A DNA stretch of 41,295 nucleotides from DASPWV01 sp046727855. Its GTDB lineage: Bacteria > Acidobacteriota > Vicinamibacteria > Vicinamibacterales > UBA2999. Under the pieces are notes generated by a model. It was not told the origin of the DNA and ran no database searches. It worked only from the letters and a program-made list of their open reading frames with translations. Shown here in pieces: positions 1 through 6,627 of the stretch. Where the stretch lies: positions 1 to 41,295 of the forward strand of contig JBKPDL010000156.1 in the NCBI GenBank assembly GCA_046727855.1. Reading direction: 5' to 3'. Every line of letters begins with the position of its first letter. Position 1 is the first letter of the stretch. Made by a program: the position numbers and the translations under genes.

Positions 1-348
1 GAATCAAGGGTTTACAGCGTCGCCGCCAGAAGGGTGTTAACGGTTTAGCAACTAGCTACCACATAGCTACCACGCGGATCAGGAGCGCGGTCGATGGAGA
101 CGTCGATCGTGGAGATCGTCGTGCTCCATGTCGTCGAATACGCGGCTCGGTCACAAGGCCAGACCCTCTCGGGCTTCATCCGCGACGCGCTGTTCACGCA
201 CATCGACGAGGTGCTCGGTGACGTTGAGGACGATCTCCACGATCGACGTCTCCATCGACCGCATCGCTGATCCGCGTGGTAGCTTTGCGGTAGCTAGTTG
301 CTAGGCCTTTAGCACCCTGCCGACGGCGACTCTCTAAACCATTGATTC
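1..348. repeat. Long imperfect inverted repeat (120-bp arms, 108-bp spacer)
   Basis: Bases 1-120 are the reverse complement of 229-348 with 16 mismatches by hand alignment (104 of 120 match). The inner 34 bases of each arm are identical and most mismatches lie in the outer half. The outer ends read GAATCAA and TTGATTC. The left arm starts at the first base of the window, so the repeat may extend further left. The element ends 11 bases from the 3' end of tRNA-Lys. It encloses a 58-codon ORF. It could be a MITE-like or cassette element, or a very long hairpin. An assembly fold-back is unlikely because the arms differ. Confidence 0.8.
94..270 (+). CDS. Small ribbon-helix-helix-like protein inside the palindrome
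   Basis: This is a 58-codon ORF with ATG at 94 and TGA at 268-270. The N-terminus (METSIVEIVV) resembles the beta strand, and the following segment, with QTLSGFIRDALFTHIDEV, resembles the helix-turn-helix, of CopG/RHH antitoxin-type DNA-binding proteins. The first nine codons lie in the left arm of the inverted repeat and the last fourteen in the right arm, so the Arg/His-rich tail is simply the arm read backwards. I see no strong ribosome binding site. It may be a degraded regulator captured by the repeat, or a coincidental ORF. The RHH assignment is by pattern recognition only. Confidence 0.3.
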   Translation: METSIVEIVVLHVVEYAARSQGQTLSGFIRDALFTHIDEVLGDVEDDLHDRRLHRPHR

Positions 349-359
349 TATTGATGTTT

Positions 360-435
360 TGGTGAGCCCGGAAGGAATCGAACCTTCAACCAACAGATTA
401 AGAGTCTGCTGCTCTGCCAGTTGAGCTACGGGCCC
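360..435 (-). tRNA. tRNA-Lys (anticodon CTT)
   Basis: The minus strand folds into a cloverleaf with acceptor arm GGGCCCG/CGGGCTC, a D arm, anticodon stem GCAGA/TCTGT, loop CTCTTAA (anticodon CTT, lysine), T loop GGTTCGATTCC and an encoded CCA end. It is 76 nt long including CCA. The 3' end faces the palindrome at 1-348, the usual side for site-specific insertions into tRNA genes. Confidence 0.95.
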
Positions 436-647
436 ACTCGGAACGCAGCGTGCCGCTGGGACCGCGGCGACGGGCGGAAACGTCAACTATAACATCCGCC
501 ATTAGTGGCGCCAATTCGCGGCCGATCGGCCGAACGCGCCCCACATCGTGAGCAGAAGATGCGATTTCCGCGTCGACACCTTGTGGACACTCGTTTCAGA
601 GCGAGCGCGGAAAACGACGATATCATCGGATCCGCGGAGTACGGGCG

Positions 648-755
648 ATGACCAAAATTGCGAGGCTGAATACGGCCACGTTCGTCGTCGTGGTTGCCAC
701 ACTTACGTTCTTGGGAATACTGGTCTGGATTGCGCTCTTGCGGCTTGTCGACTGA
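648..755 (+). CDS. Small single-pass membrane peptide (35 aa)
   Basis: The ORF runs from ATG 648 to TGA 753-755 and encodes 35 residues. After a short polar N-terminus (MTKIARLN) comes a hydrophobic stretch of about 20 residues (TFVVVVATLTFLGILVWIAL), then LRLVD. It has the features of a genuine small membrane protein: a GGAG about nine bases upstream and one uninterrupted transmembrane helix. I do not recognise a family and cannot assign a function. The surrounding 436-647 and 756-812 show nothing else that I can support as coding. Confidence 0.45.
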   Translation: MTKIARLNTATFVVVVATLTFLGILVWIALLRLVD

Positions 756-812
756 GGCGCCGAACCACGACTGAAGACGGACAAAGTCGGAACCGCGAAA
801 CGGCACCGGGGA

Positions 813-1433
813 TTAACGCTGCCCGCGTGCGCGAAACCGCCGCAGCTTTTCGCGATTCCCGCAGGTCTTCATGTCACACCATCGGCGGCTCGCGTTCTTC
901 GTCTCGTCCACGAACCACCAGCCGCAGTCAGCGGCTTCGCATGCATGCACGCGCGCGAGGCGCGGCGAGGTGAGCAGGCGCGACGCGGCGCGCGCGATTT
1001 CCCACAGCACGCGATCGAGATCGTCGCCGCCGGCGTAGATCCACTGCAGCGACTCGCCGGCCGGCGCGAGCCGGCCGTGTCGATACCAGCCCGCGAGCCG
1101 CACGCTCAACTCCTCGAGCGTGGGTGCCGTGGGTGCGCCGCCGGACGCGGTGGCGTCGAGCGTTGCATGCAGCAGCTCGCGCAGCTCGCGCGCTTGTGCG
1201 ACCACGCGCTCGGCCTCAGCCTGGCGGCGCTTCGCGCGTGACGACAAACGGTTCGCTTCCTCCGGCTTCAGCACTCCCCCGTCGCGCGCCCACGCCAGCA
1301 GCGCCTCAAACGACACCAGCTTCTCGCTCGGGTTCTCCGTCGGACGGGCGCTCAGCGTGTTGATGAACGACAGGCAGCGCCTGATGTCCAGTTCTTCAGC
1401 TGGGACAGCCGGCCCTCGCCGTTGCGGGCTCAT
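813..1433 (-). CDS. ABATE-domain/CGNR zinc-finger transcriptional regulator
   Basis: The protein is 206 aa from ATG 1433; an upstream in-frame TTG at 1466 would add 11 residues. The N-terminal half matches the ABATE (stress-induced) domain, with a LSFINTL motif near the start. The C-terminus carries the CGNR-type zinc finger: CEAADCGWWFVD, then RRWCDMKTCGNREKLRRF, giving four cysteines. Proteins of this family are thought to be DNA-binding regulators, though few have been studied. It is transcribed divergently from the DinB-fold gene at 1536, and the region between them has nested dyads that are good operator candidates. I chose 1433 because it places the ABATE motif at the usual distance from the start. 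Confidence 0.85.
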   Translation of the reverse strand: MSPQRRGPAVPAEELDIRRCLSFINTLSARPTENPSEKLVSFEALLAWARDGGVLKPEEANRLSSRAKRRQAEAERVVAQARELRELLHATLDATASGGAPTAPTLEELSVRLAGWYRHGRLAPAGESLQWIYAGGDDLDRVLWEIARAASRLLTSPRLARVHACEAADCGWWFVDETKNASRRWCDMKTCGNREKLRRFRARGQR

Positions 1434-1455
1434 GCCCAAGTGTACGCCAGCTGCT

Positions 1456-1535
1456 GTAACCTTCAAAATGTTCTTGACAGGTTACCAGTGCAAACGGTAG
1501 ATCTGGTAACTACTGATATCGTTTTAGGAGGTTAC
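1456..1535. promoter_or_regulatory. Nested inverted repeats, probable operator of the CGNR/DinB pair
   Basis: An inner perfect dyad GTTACCAG (1481-1488) and CTGGTAAC (1503-1510) is centred at 1495.5. An outer dyad GTAACC (1456-1461) and GGTTAC (1530-1535) has exactly the same centre. A -35-like TTGACA lies at 1474-1479 on the plus strand with a weak TAGATC about 18 bases downstream, so the inner dyad overlaps the probable promoter of the DinB gene. The outer right half-site overlaps the ribosome binding site (AGGAGG) of that gene. The arrangement suggests autoregulation by the CGNR protein, which is inference. Confidence 0.6.
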
Positions 1536-2024
1536 ATGCCCACCGAGACCAAGACGTATCCGGAAGGACTCACCGCCGCCGTGCTCGCGCGCACGCTCGA
1601 AGAAGGTTATGGCCCCGGCGCCTGGCACGGCCCGGATCTGAAAGCCGCGCTCTCCGACGTCGACAGCGCCGGCGCGTTCTGGCGGCCAGCGGCCGATCGC
1701 CACAGCATCGCGGAGATCGCGGTGCACCACGCGTATCACCTTCACAACGTGCGCAGCCGGCTGCTCGGCGAAGCGCCGTCGCCGTTTCTGCTGGCCGGCG
1801 ACGACTGGTTCGCGCTGCCAGCCGCGTCGGATTTGAGCTGGTCTCAGATTCAGGATCTGGTGGAATCGGGTCACAGGCGCGTAAGCGAAGCGGTGCGCGA
1901 CATCGCCAACGGCCACGTGTCGTCGCCGCTCAGCGCCTCGAATCAGTTCGATCTGGTGCTCGGGATTACGTCGCACGCGGTGTATCACGCGGGTCAGATT
2001 CAGTTGCTGAAGCGGCTGCGCTGA
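1536..2024 (+). CDS. DinB-fold (YfiT/DfsB-type) putative metal-dependent protein
   Basis: The protein is 162 aa. ATG 1536 follows a strong AGGAGG six bases upstream; the frame is open further upstream but lacks a comparable start. The DinB four-helix bundle is indicated by two histidine clusters, HHAYHLHNVRSRL about residues 67-79 and HAVYHAGQIQLLKRL at the C-terminus, which supply the usual three-His metal site. A tryptophan/proline-rich N-terminus with PGAWHGP is typical of this family. Members include thiol transferases and damage-inducible proteins of unknown role, so no substrate can be named. It is divergent from, and probably controlled by, the CGNR regulator. Confidence 0.85.
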   Translation: MPTETKTYPEGLTAAVLARTLEEGYGPGAWHGPDLKAALSDVDSAGAFWRPAADRHSIAEIAVHHAYHLHNVRSRLLGEAPSPFLLAGDDWFALPAASDLSWSQIQDLVESGHRRVSEAVRDIANGHVSSPLSASNQFDLVLGITSHAVYHAGQIQLLKRLR

Positions 2025-2073
2025 TCTTCGCGGGCGTGAGGCTTTCGCCGGCGGCGTACTTCGGCGGCGAACG

Positions 2074-2109
2074 AAGAACGCAGAACGCAGAACGCAGAAC
2101 AAAGAACGC
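2074..2109. repeat. Short tandem repeat, 7-bp unit
   Basis: Three direct copies of AGAACGC followed by two imperfect ones lie just past the DinB gene. It looks like simple slippage sequence in a non-coding stretch. Confidence 0.7.
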
Positions 2110-2209
2110 GCTTGGCTCGGCGTCGCGCGAGGTAATTTTGGAGCCTCTGTCCGGTTCGAAGCTTTGCAGGCATCGCACGATCGAATCGAGCTCGTTGATT
2201 GATTGCCTG

Positions 2210-2370
2210 TTACATTCTTCGTTCGTATTCGCGCGTTCGTTCTTTGTGCACGCGGTCGGCGACTTCGGGTTGGGCGTCGTCAAAACACTTGATGAAGGCC
2301 TCGTTGACGAGCGCCGTCGGCTGCAGCGTATGTCCGTGGCGCTGCGACGCATGCAGCGCGCGTGGCTCGC
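2210..2370 (-). pseudogene. Remnant of an ECF sigma-70 factor
   Basis: The minus-strand reading includes RHGHTLQPTALVNEAFIK followed by DDAQPEVADRVHKERT. This matches the conserved HTLQxTALVxEAY segment at the end of region 2 in acidobacterial/planctomycete-type ECF sigma factors. Neither the beginning nor region 4 of a sigma factor is present, and the frame stops at 2210, so this is a fragment of about 50 codons and not a working gene. Confidence 0.5.
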
Positions 2371-2453
2371 CGCCGCCGCGCTGGTCTGGTTCTTCGTCAC
2401 CCTGTCGTGCGTCGCGTACGCGTGCGCATTCGCGGGGTGGGCAGTCCACGACA

Positions 2454-2618
2454 CTACGCCGTTGGCGCATGAATCCGCCAGTCGTCAACCCTGGCACTCC
2501 AAAACGGATAATCCTCCCAAGTCAGAGTGATGCGCACACCGTCCAGGGTGGCTGTGAGGTTCAGCGGCGGAACGAGCACTCCTGACCCGCGGTTTACGAC
2601 CCTCACGTAGTCGGCGGA
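2454..2618 (-). pseudogene. Possible fibronectin type III domain remnant
   Basis: On the minus strand, one frame from about 2618 to a TAG at 2454-2456 reads SADYVRVVNRG, then VLVPPLNLTATLDGVRITLTW. This resembles the junction of two Fn3 repeats (YxVRVRAVN ... PxNLTATVxGxxVTLTW). There is no start codon context and no partner domain, so it would be a leftover from a larger surface or secreted protein. The identification rests on a short pattern only. Confidence 0.3.
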
Positions 2619-3011
2619 GGGCGGACGGGATCCGCGAGCCCGTTCACCCGCAGACCCGGGGATTCCTGAACGATGGTCGAGGAAGGTGAGCCCGGACTAA
2701 TCGGCCTTGGATCGACGCGCGGATTGTCCAGGAGGCGCGAAATGCCGTACGCGCACTCCTTCAGTTCTAAGTCTGCGAGGTGCCGGTGAGTTGCCTCCAA
2801 CCGCTCGCGCCCACGCCACAGGCAATAATCGCGAGGTCGACACCGGTTGCAGCAGATGCCATGGCCGTCGCGCGTCGGATGGCTGTGACGCGCCGTCACG
2901 CCTGTTGGTCCACAATGGCAGTATGGCGAGTTGGGCCTACGGGTCAGTCGGTCGCGATCGGGCGTGTTGGGCACGACGAATCTGTTGGCTGGCAGCACAC
3001 AATATACGGTT
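2619..3011. other. Stretch without a recognisable gene
   Basis: Several overlapping open frames exist on both strands, but none shows a convincing start or family motifs. The open frames look like a by-product of high GC. The right end probably holds the promoter of the regulator gene at 3050. Confidence 0.4.
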
Positions 3012-3023
3012 GTCAAATTTGAC
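3012..3023. promoter_or_regulatory. Perfect 12-bp palindrome upstream of the regulator
   Basis: GTCAAATTTGAC is a perfect palindrome ending 26 bases before the start codon of the MerR/XRE/cupin regulator, in an AT-richer patch. This position suits an autoregulatory operator. The half-site TGTCAAA recurs as an inverted pair at 21142-21174, in front of the flavoprotein operon. Confidence 0.5.
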
Positions 3024-3049
3024 GGCCACATTGCTGACTGGGAGGATGC

Positions 3050-3913
3050 ATGGCAAAGAGCGGGCAGCTACGCGCCAGTGATCGGACGCGAACTCCTCGG
3101 CTCGGCCTCCTGACGGTCGGCGAGACCTCACGGATCCTTGGTGTCAGCCCGTCAACTTTACGTCTGTGGGAGAATGTCGGGCTGATTTCGCCCGCTCGGA
3201 GCAATGGCCGATACCGGCTTTACGGTCGTGAGCTGCTCGAGGATCTGAAGCGCATCAAGTATCTCCGCGACGTCAAACGTCTGAACCTGCCCGGAATCCG
3301 CGAGCAGCTTACCTCCGGTAAGCAGGCTTCAGCCAAAACGAAGAAACACCAGCCGCGGGCCGATGGCGCGCAGAAAGGTCGCGACCTCGGGCCTAAGCTG
3401 CGAAAGCTTCGCCTCCGCAACGCCATGGGCGTGGTCGAGGCCGCCCGCCGCGCGAAGATCTCGCCTGGGTTCCTGAGCGCGATTGAATTGTCACAAGCCA
3501 ATCCATCCGTAGCCACGCTGCAGCGACTTGCAGCAACGTACGGAATGACGGTGCTCGACTTCTTTGATGTGCCGAAGCACAGACGTCGGCTCATTCGACC
3601 GCGTGAACGCCGCGCTATGGTGCTCGGTTCGGGCATTCGCATCGAGGAGCTGTCGGTTGGCGCGAAGCAGCTCGAAAGTCAGTTGTGGAAGATTCCGCCC
3701 GGGGCCGGCAGCGACGGTGCGTACTCCCATCAAGGCGAGGAGTTCATCCACGTGCTGCAAGGCACGCTCGAGATCTGGCTCGACGAGCTCGAGTGCCACA
3801 CGTTACACGAAGGCGACAGCTTCTGGTTCGAAAGCACGGTTGGTCATCGGTGGTTCAACCCGTCCGATGAAGAAGTGATCCTCCTGTGGGTCAACACGCC
3901 GCCAACGTTTTGA
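3050..3913 (+). CDS. MerR + XRE + cupin fusion regulator (PuuR-like C-terminal half)
   Basis: The protein is 287 aa with three domains. A MerR-type winged helix spans about residues 20-88 (LTVGETSRILGVSPSTLRLWE, then GRYRLY). An XRE/HTH_3 domain spans about 115-172 (LRKLRLRNAMGVVEAARR, then FLSAIELSQANPSVATLQRL). A cupin_2 domain spans about 212-283, with H227 and E230/E231 in HQGEEFIHVLQG and H266 near the end. XRE+cupin is the PuuR architecture, which in E. coli represses putrescine catabolism; the added MerR domain gives two DNA-binding modules. ATG 3050 follows GGGAGG. The effector is unknown. Neighbouring permease, aminotransferase remnant and SpdH-like genes suggest amines, which is inference. 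Confidence 0.85.
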   Translation: MAKSGQLRASDRTRTPRLGLLTVGETSRILGVSPSTLRLWENVGLISPARSNGRYRLYGRELLEDLKRIKYLRDVKRLNLPGIREQLTSGKQASAKTKKHQPRADGAQKGRDLGPKLRKLRLRNAMGVVEAARRAKISPGFLSAIELSQANPSVATLQRLAATYGMTVLDFFDVPKHRRRLIRPRERRAMVLGSGIRIEELSVGAKQLESQLWKIPPGAGSDGAYSHQGEEFIHVLQGTLEIWLDELECHTLHEGDSFWFESTVGHRWFNPSDEEVILLWVNTPPTF

Positions 3914-4165
3914 TCGATGCAGACTGCCAGCCTCATGTTCTTCGGTTGGAGCCCGCAAGAAGAATGTCGTGTCCTTCAGTCCGCGCGGCCCTTCCCGTTC
4001 TACATCAGCGACCGCTACGCGTCAGGGCAGTGATGAACGTGCGGGCTTCTTGGAGCACCTCGTCAGTGAGTCCTATGTGCCCGGAAGGCGACAGCGTTCG
4101 GACGGACGTTTCACCCTTGCAGCCTCCTTATACTTGCCAGAATGTGCGCCCAATCGATAAGTCAT

Positions 4166-5938
4166 TCAGTTCGTTAGCCGCGTCTTCGACACCGTGACCG
4201 GGCTGGCCGGATCGTGGAACACGATCTTGCCTTTCACCAGCGTCAGCTCGGCTTTCATGTCCTTGATCTCGTCGGTGTCCACGGCGTAGATGTCGCGGTC
4301 CCAAACCGCGATATCGGCCTCCTTGCCAACCTCGATCGATCCGATGCGGTCGTCGAGAAACATCTGGTGGGCCGCCCAAATCGTTTGCGCGCGCAGCGCC
4401 GACCTAATGTCGACGGCTTCCTGCGTTCCGAACGGTTGGAGCCCATGCGTGGCATTGAGGGTCTTCCTCGCGACAGAGGCCCACAAGCTGTATCGCGCGG
4501 GGAAGGGCGTCACCCCGTAATCGGAGCCACCCGCCCACTTAATCCCTCTGTCCACGTACGTCTTGAAGGGTTTAAGACGGCGGGAGCGCTGCGGTCCCAG
4601 GTTGGCCGCATAGTTGTCGCCAATCCACCACAGGAACGTTCCTTGCGCTTCCGGGTATCCGGCGTCGAACTCGCGCTGGAGCCGGGCCATGACGTCGATC
4701 GCGTGGTCGGTCGGCACGTTGGCGTGAATGACGCCGTGCCGCAGGCCGCGCGTAGGCGTCGCGGCGAGCGCCTGATCGTAGCTGTCGACAACCCAGTCGA
4801 TGCCGCGATCTCCGATCGCGTGAGTGCTCACGTGGATTCCTGCACCGTGTAACAGCTTGACCGCCTCGCGATACTGGTCGGGGTTGAAGACGGGATACCC
4901 TTTGTTGCCCGTGTCCTTGTCTGTGAAGTCCTTGTTCCAGTCCTCGTACATCCAAGCCGTTCGCGCGCCACCGCTGCCGTCGATGGCCAGTTTGACGCCG
5001 CCTGACAGCAGCATGCCGTCGCCGAGCGATGCCGGCGGGCGCGGAAGCTGTGTGAGGCGTGGGATGGCGGCCTTGACTCCTTCCAGCGTGCGCTCGCGCC
5101 AGAGCACGAAGACGCGCACGGACAGCTTGCCTTCGTTGAGAATTTCCTGATAGAGGTCCCACTTGCTCTGGGAGATGCCGGGGTCCTTGACACCCGTCAT
5201 CCCTTCTTTGTTGAAGGCCTCGATGATTTTGAGTATCCCGGCCTTCTCTTGCTCGCGGGTCAGTGGCGGGATCTTGCTACGGACTAAACTCTGCGCCGCT
5301 TCTTTCAGCACGCCTGTGGCGTTTCCACGCGCGTCTCGATCGATCGTGCCGAACGGTGGGTTCTTGGTCGTGTTAGTGATGCCACCGATCTTCATCGCGG
5401 TACCGTTGGCGGTGCCGTAGTGTCCCGTAGTATGCGTGAGATAAACAGGATTGTTTGCTGCGACGGTGTCGAGGTCGGCGGCCGTAATGTATCGGCGCTC
5501 GGCAAGCTTCCCCTCGTCCCAGCCGTCGCCAAGAATCCATTGGTTCGGCACCGCTTCCTTGACCCGGGCGGCAACCCGTTCGAGCACGTCGGCTACGCTG
5601 GTCGCACGGCTCAGATCGATGCTGTACAACTCGTCAGCCGCGCTGAAGTGCGTGTGCGAGTCGATCATCCCAGGCGTTGCAGTCCGGCCGTGAAGTTCGA
5701 TGACGCGGGTCTCGTTGCCGACGCGCGCGCGGATGTCGTCGTTCGAACCAACCGCGACGATCTTCCCCGCCGTGACAGCGACGGCCTGTGCCACAGTGTC
5801 GGTCGCATCCACGGTCAGGATCTTTCCATTCAGCAACACGAGATCCGCTGGATCCGCCGACTGGCGCTCACACGCGACGCATGCCAATCCGCCGATCAAC
5901 GTCAGAGTCGCCATTACCCTCGTCGCACACGCCACCAT
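4166..5938 (-). CDS. Exported YtcJ-type amidohydrolase
   Basis: The protein is 590 aa from ATG 5938, which has GGAGG seven bases upstream; the frame is open 19 codons further. A hydrophobic N-terminus with two cysteines (GGLACVAC) suggests Sec export and perhaps a lipoprotein, though the lipobox is imperfect. The amidohydrolase_3 fold is shown by the LLNGKILTVDATD beta sandwich start, SHTHF with H95 and H97, then THTTGHYG, GGVKLAIDGSGG, STHAIGDRGID, HGVIHANV and GGSDYGVTPF. The C-terminal IGSIEVGKEADIAVWDRD is also typical. Members hydrolyse amide or related C-N bonds on varied small molecules. It stands alone on the minus strand, convergent with the regulator. Confidence 0.88.
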   Translation of the reverse strand: MVACATRVMATLTLIGGLACVACERQSADPADLVLLNGKILTVDATDTVAQAVAVTAGKIVAVGSNDDIRARVGNETRVIELHGRTATPGMIDSHTHFSAADELYSIDLSRATSVADVLERVAARVKEAVPNQWILGDGWDEGKLAERRYITAADLDTVAANNPVYLTHTTGHYGTANGTAMKIGGITNTTKNPPFGTIDRDARGNATGVLKEAAQSLVRSKIPPLTREQEKAGILKIIEAFNKEGMTGVKDPGISQSKWDLYQEILNEGKLSVRVFVLWRERTLEGVKAAIPRLTQLPRPPASLGDGMLLSGGVKLAIDGSGGARTAWMYEDWNKDFTDKDTGNKGYPVFNPDQYREAVKLLHGAGIHVSTHAIGDRGIDWVVDSYDQALAATPTRGLRHGVIHANVPTDHAIDVMARLQREFDAGYPEAQGTFLWWIGDNYAANLGPQRSRRLKPFKTYVDRGIKWAGGSDYGVTPFPARYSLWASVARKTLNATHGLQPFGTQEAVDIRSALRAQTIWAAHQMFLDDRIGSIEVGKEADIAVWDRDIYAVDTDEIKDMKAELTLVKGKIVFHDPASPVTVSKTRLTN

Positions 5939-6213
5939 CGTTATCCTCCTCGGCCACAGACTGTAGCGCCCGGGCGCCAAAGATCCGCCCAGCATGTCTG
6001 AATCGAACGGTTGTCCGACTGCTGACAGTCAGCGCGCTCGATGCCCTCAGCCAGTCGATCGACCACCCGGGTCGCCGCTGACGCGACGTGGCCCGATCGC
6101 CGTCGTTCGAGAAGCGGGATGACCGGGATCAGCAGAGAGCGTCCCCTTCCGGCCTGGTAGGGTTGTCTGCGATTACCCGGGCAAGTGTCAATCACTGGGT
6201 TCGCGCGTCGCCG

Positions 6214-6507
6214 GCGCGCGCCGAACACAGCGCGATGGACAAGGCTATCCTGTTCGATGAGCCAACTTCCGCGCTCGATCCAGAGTTGGTTGGGAAGGTG
6301 CTCGCGGTGATGCGCGGTCTCGCCGAAGACGGCATGACGATGGTGGTAGTCACGCACGAGATGGCGTTCGCGAAGGCCGTCGGCGATCGCGCACTCTTTC
6401 TCGACCGAGGCGTCATCGTCGAAGAAGGGCCGGCGCGGGACGTGTTGACGAATCCGCGGGAAGAGCGGACGCGCGACTTCCTCCGCCGCGTCACGCACCC
6501 GATTTGA
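6214..6507 (+). pseudogene. C-terminal fragment of a polar amino acid ABC transporter ATPase
   Basis: The frame carries the Walker B and later parts of a GlnQ/HisP-type ATPase: ILFDEPTSALDPELVGKVL, VVVTHEMAFAK with the switch histidine, then the usual LDRGVIVEEGPA and a C-terminal FLRRVTHP. The Walker A motif and an intact LSGGQ signature are missing. Immediately upstream, the expected run ARALAMDPK is garbled to ARAEHSAMDK. No permease or binding protein is adjacent. It is a relic of about 97 codons. Confidence 0.75.
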
Positions 6508-6591
6508 GGAGCGGAGCGCCTGTATTTTCGCAGCTGCAATCGCCCCGTATGGGTTCAATGCCTCGGCTTGCAACCTGCGGCCGAGAGGACC

Positions 6592-6617
6592 GGGGCGCCC
6601 TTTCTCAGGTGCGCCCC
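6592..6617 (-). terminator. GC-rich hairpin downstream of the TonB receptor
   Basis: GGGGCGC at 6592-6598 pairs with GCGCCCC at 6611-6617, just past the stop of the minus-strand receptor. A second small hairpin, CTCGGC/GCCGAG, lies at 6562-6585. There is no T run, so termination is possible but not clear. Confidence 0.3.
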
Positions 6618-6627
6618 TCATCTGCCG

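Noticed and set aside
3914..4165. A minus-strand reading GHIGLTDEVLQEARTFITAL that looks protein-like
   Set aside because: It is about 35 codons, has no clear start and I cannot tie it to a family; it may be a remnant but the support is too thin to annotate.
6017..6030. Small inverted repeat GACTG/CAGTC upstream of the amidohydrolase
   Set aside because: Five-base arms in high-GC DNA are expected by chance, and it lies well upstream of the start without promoter elements.
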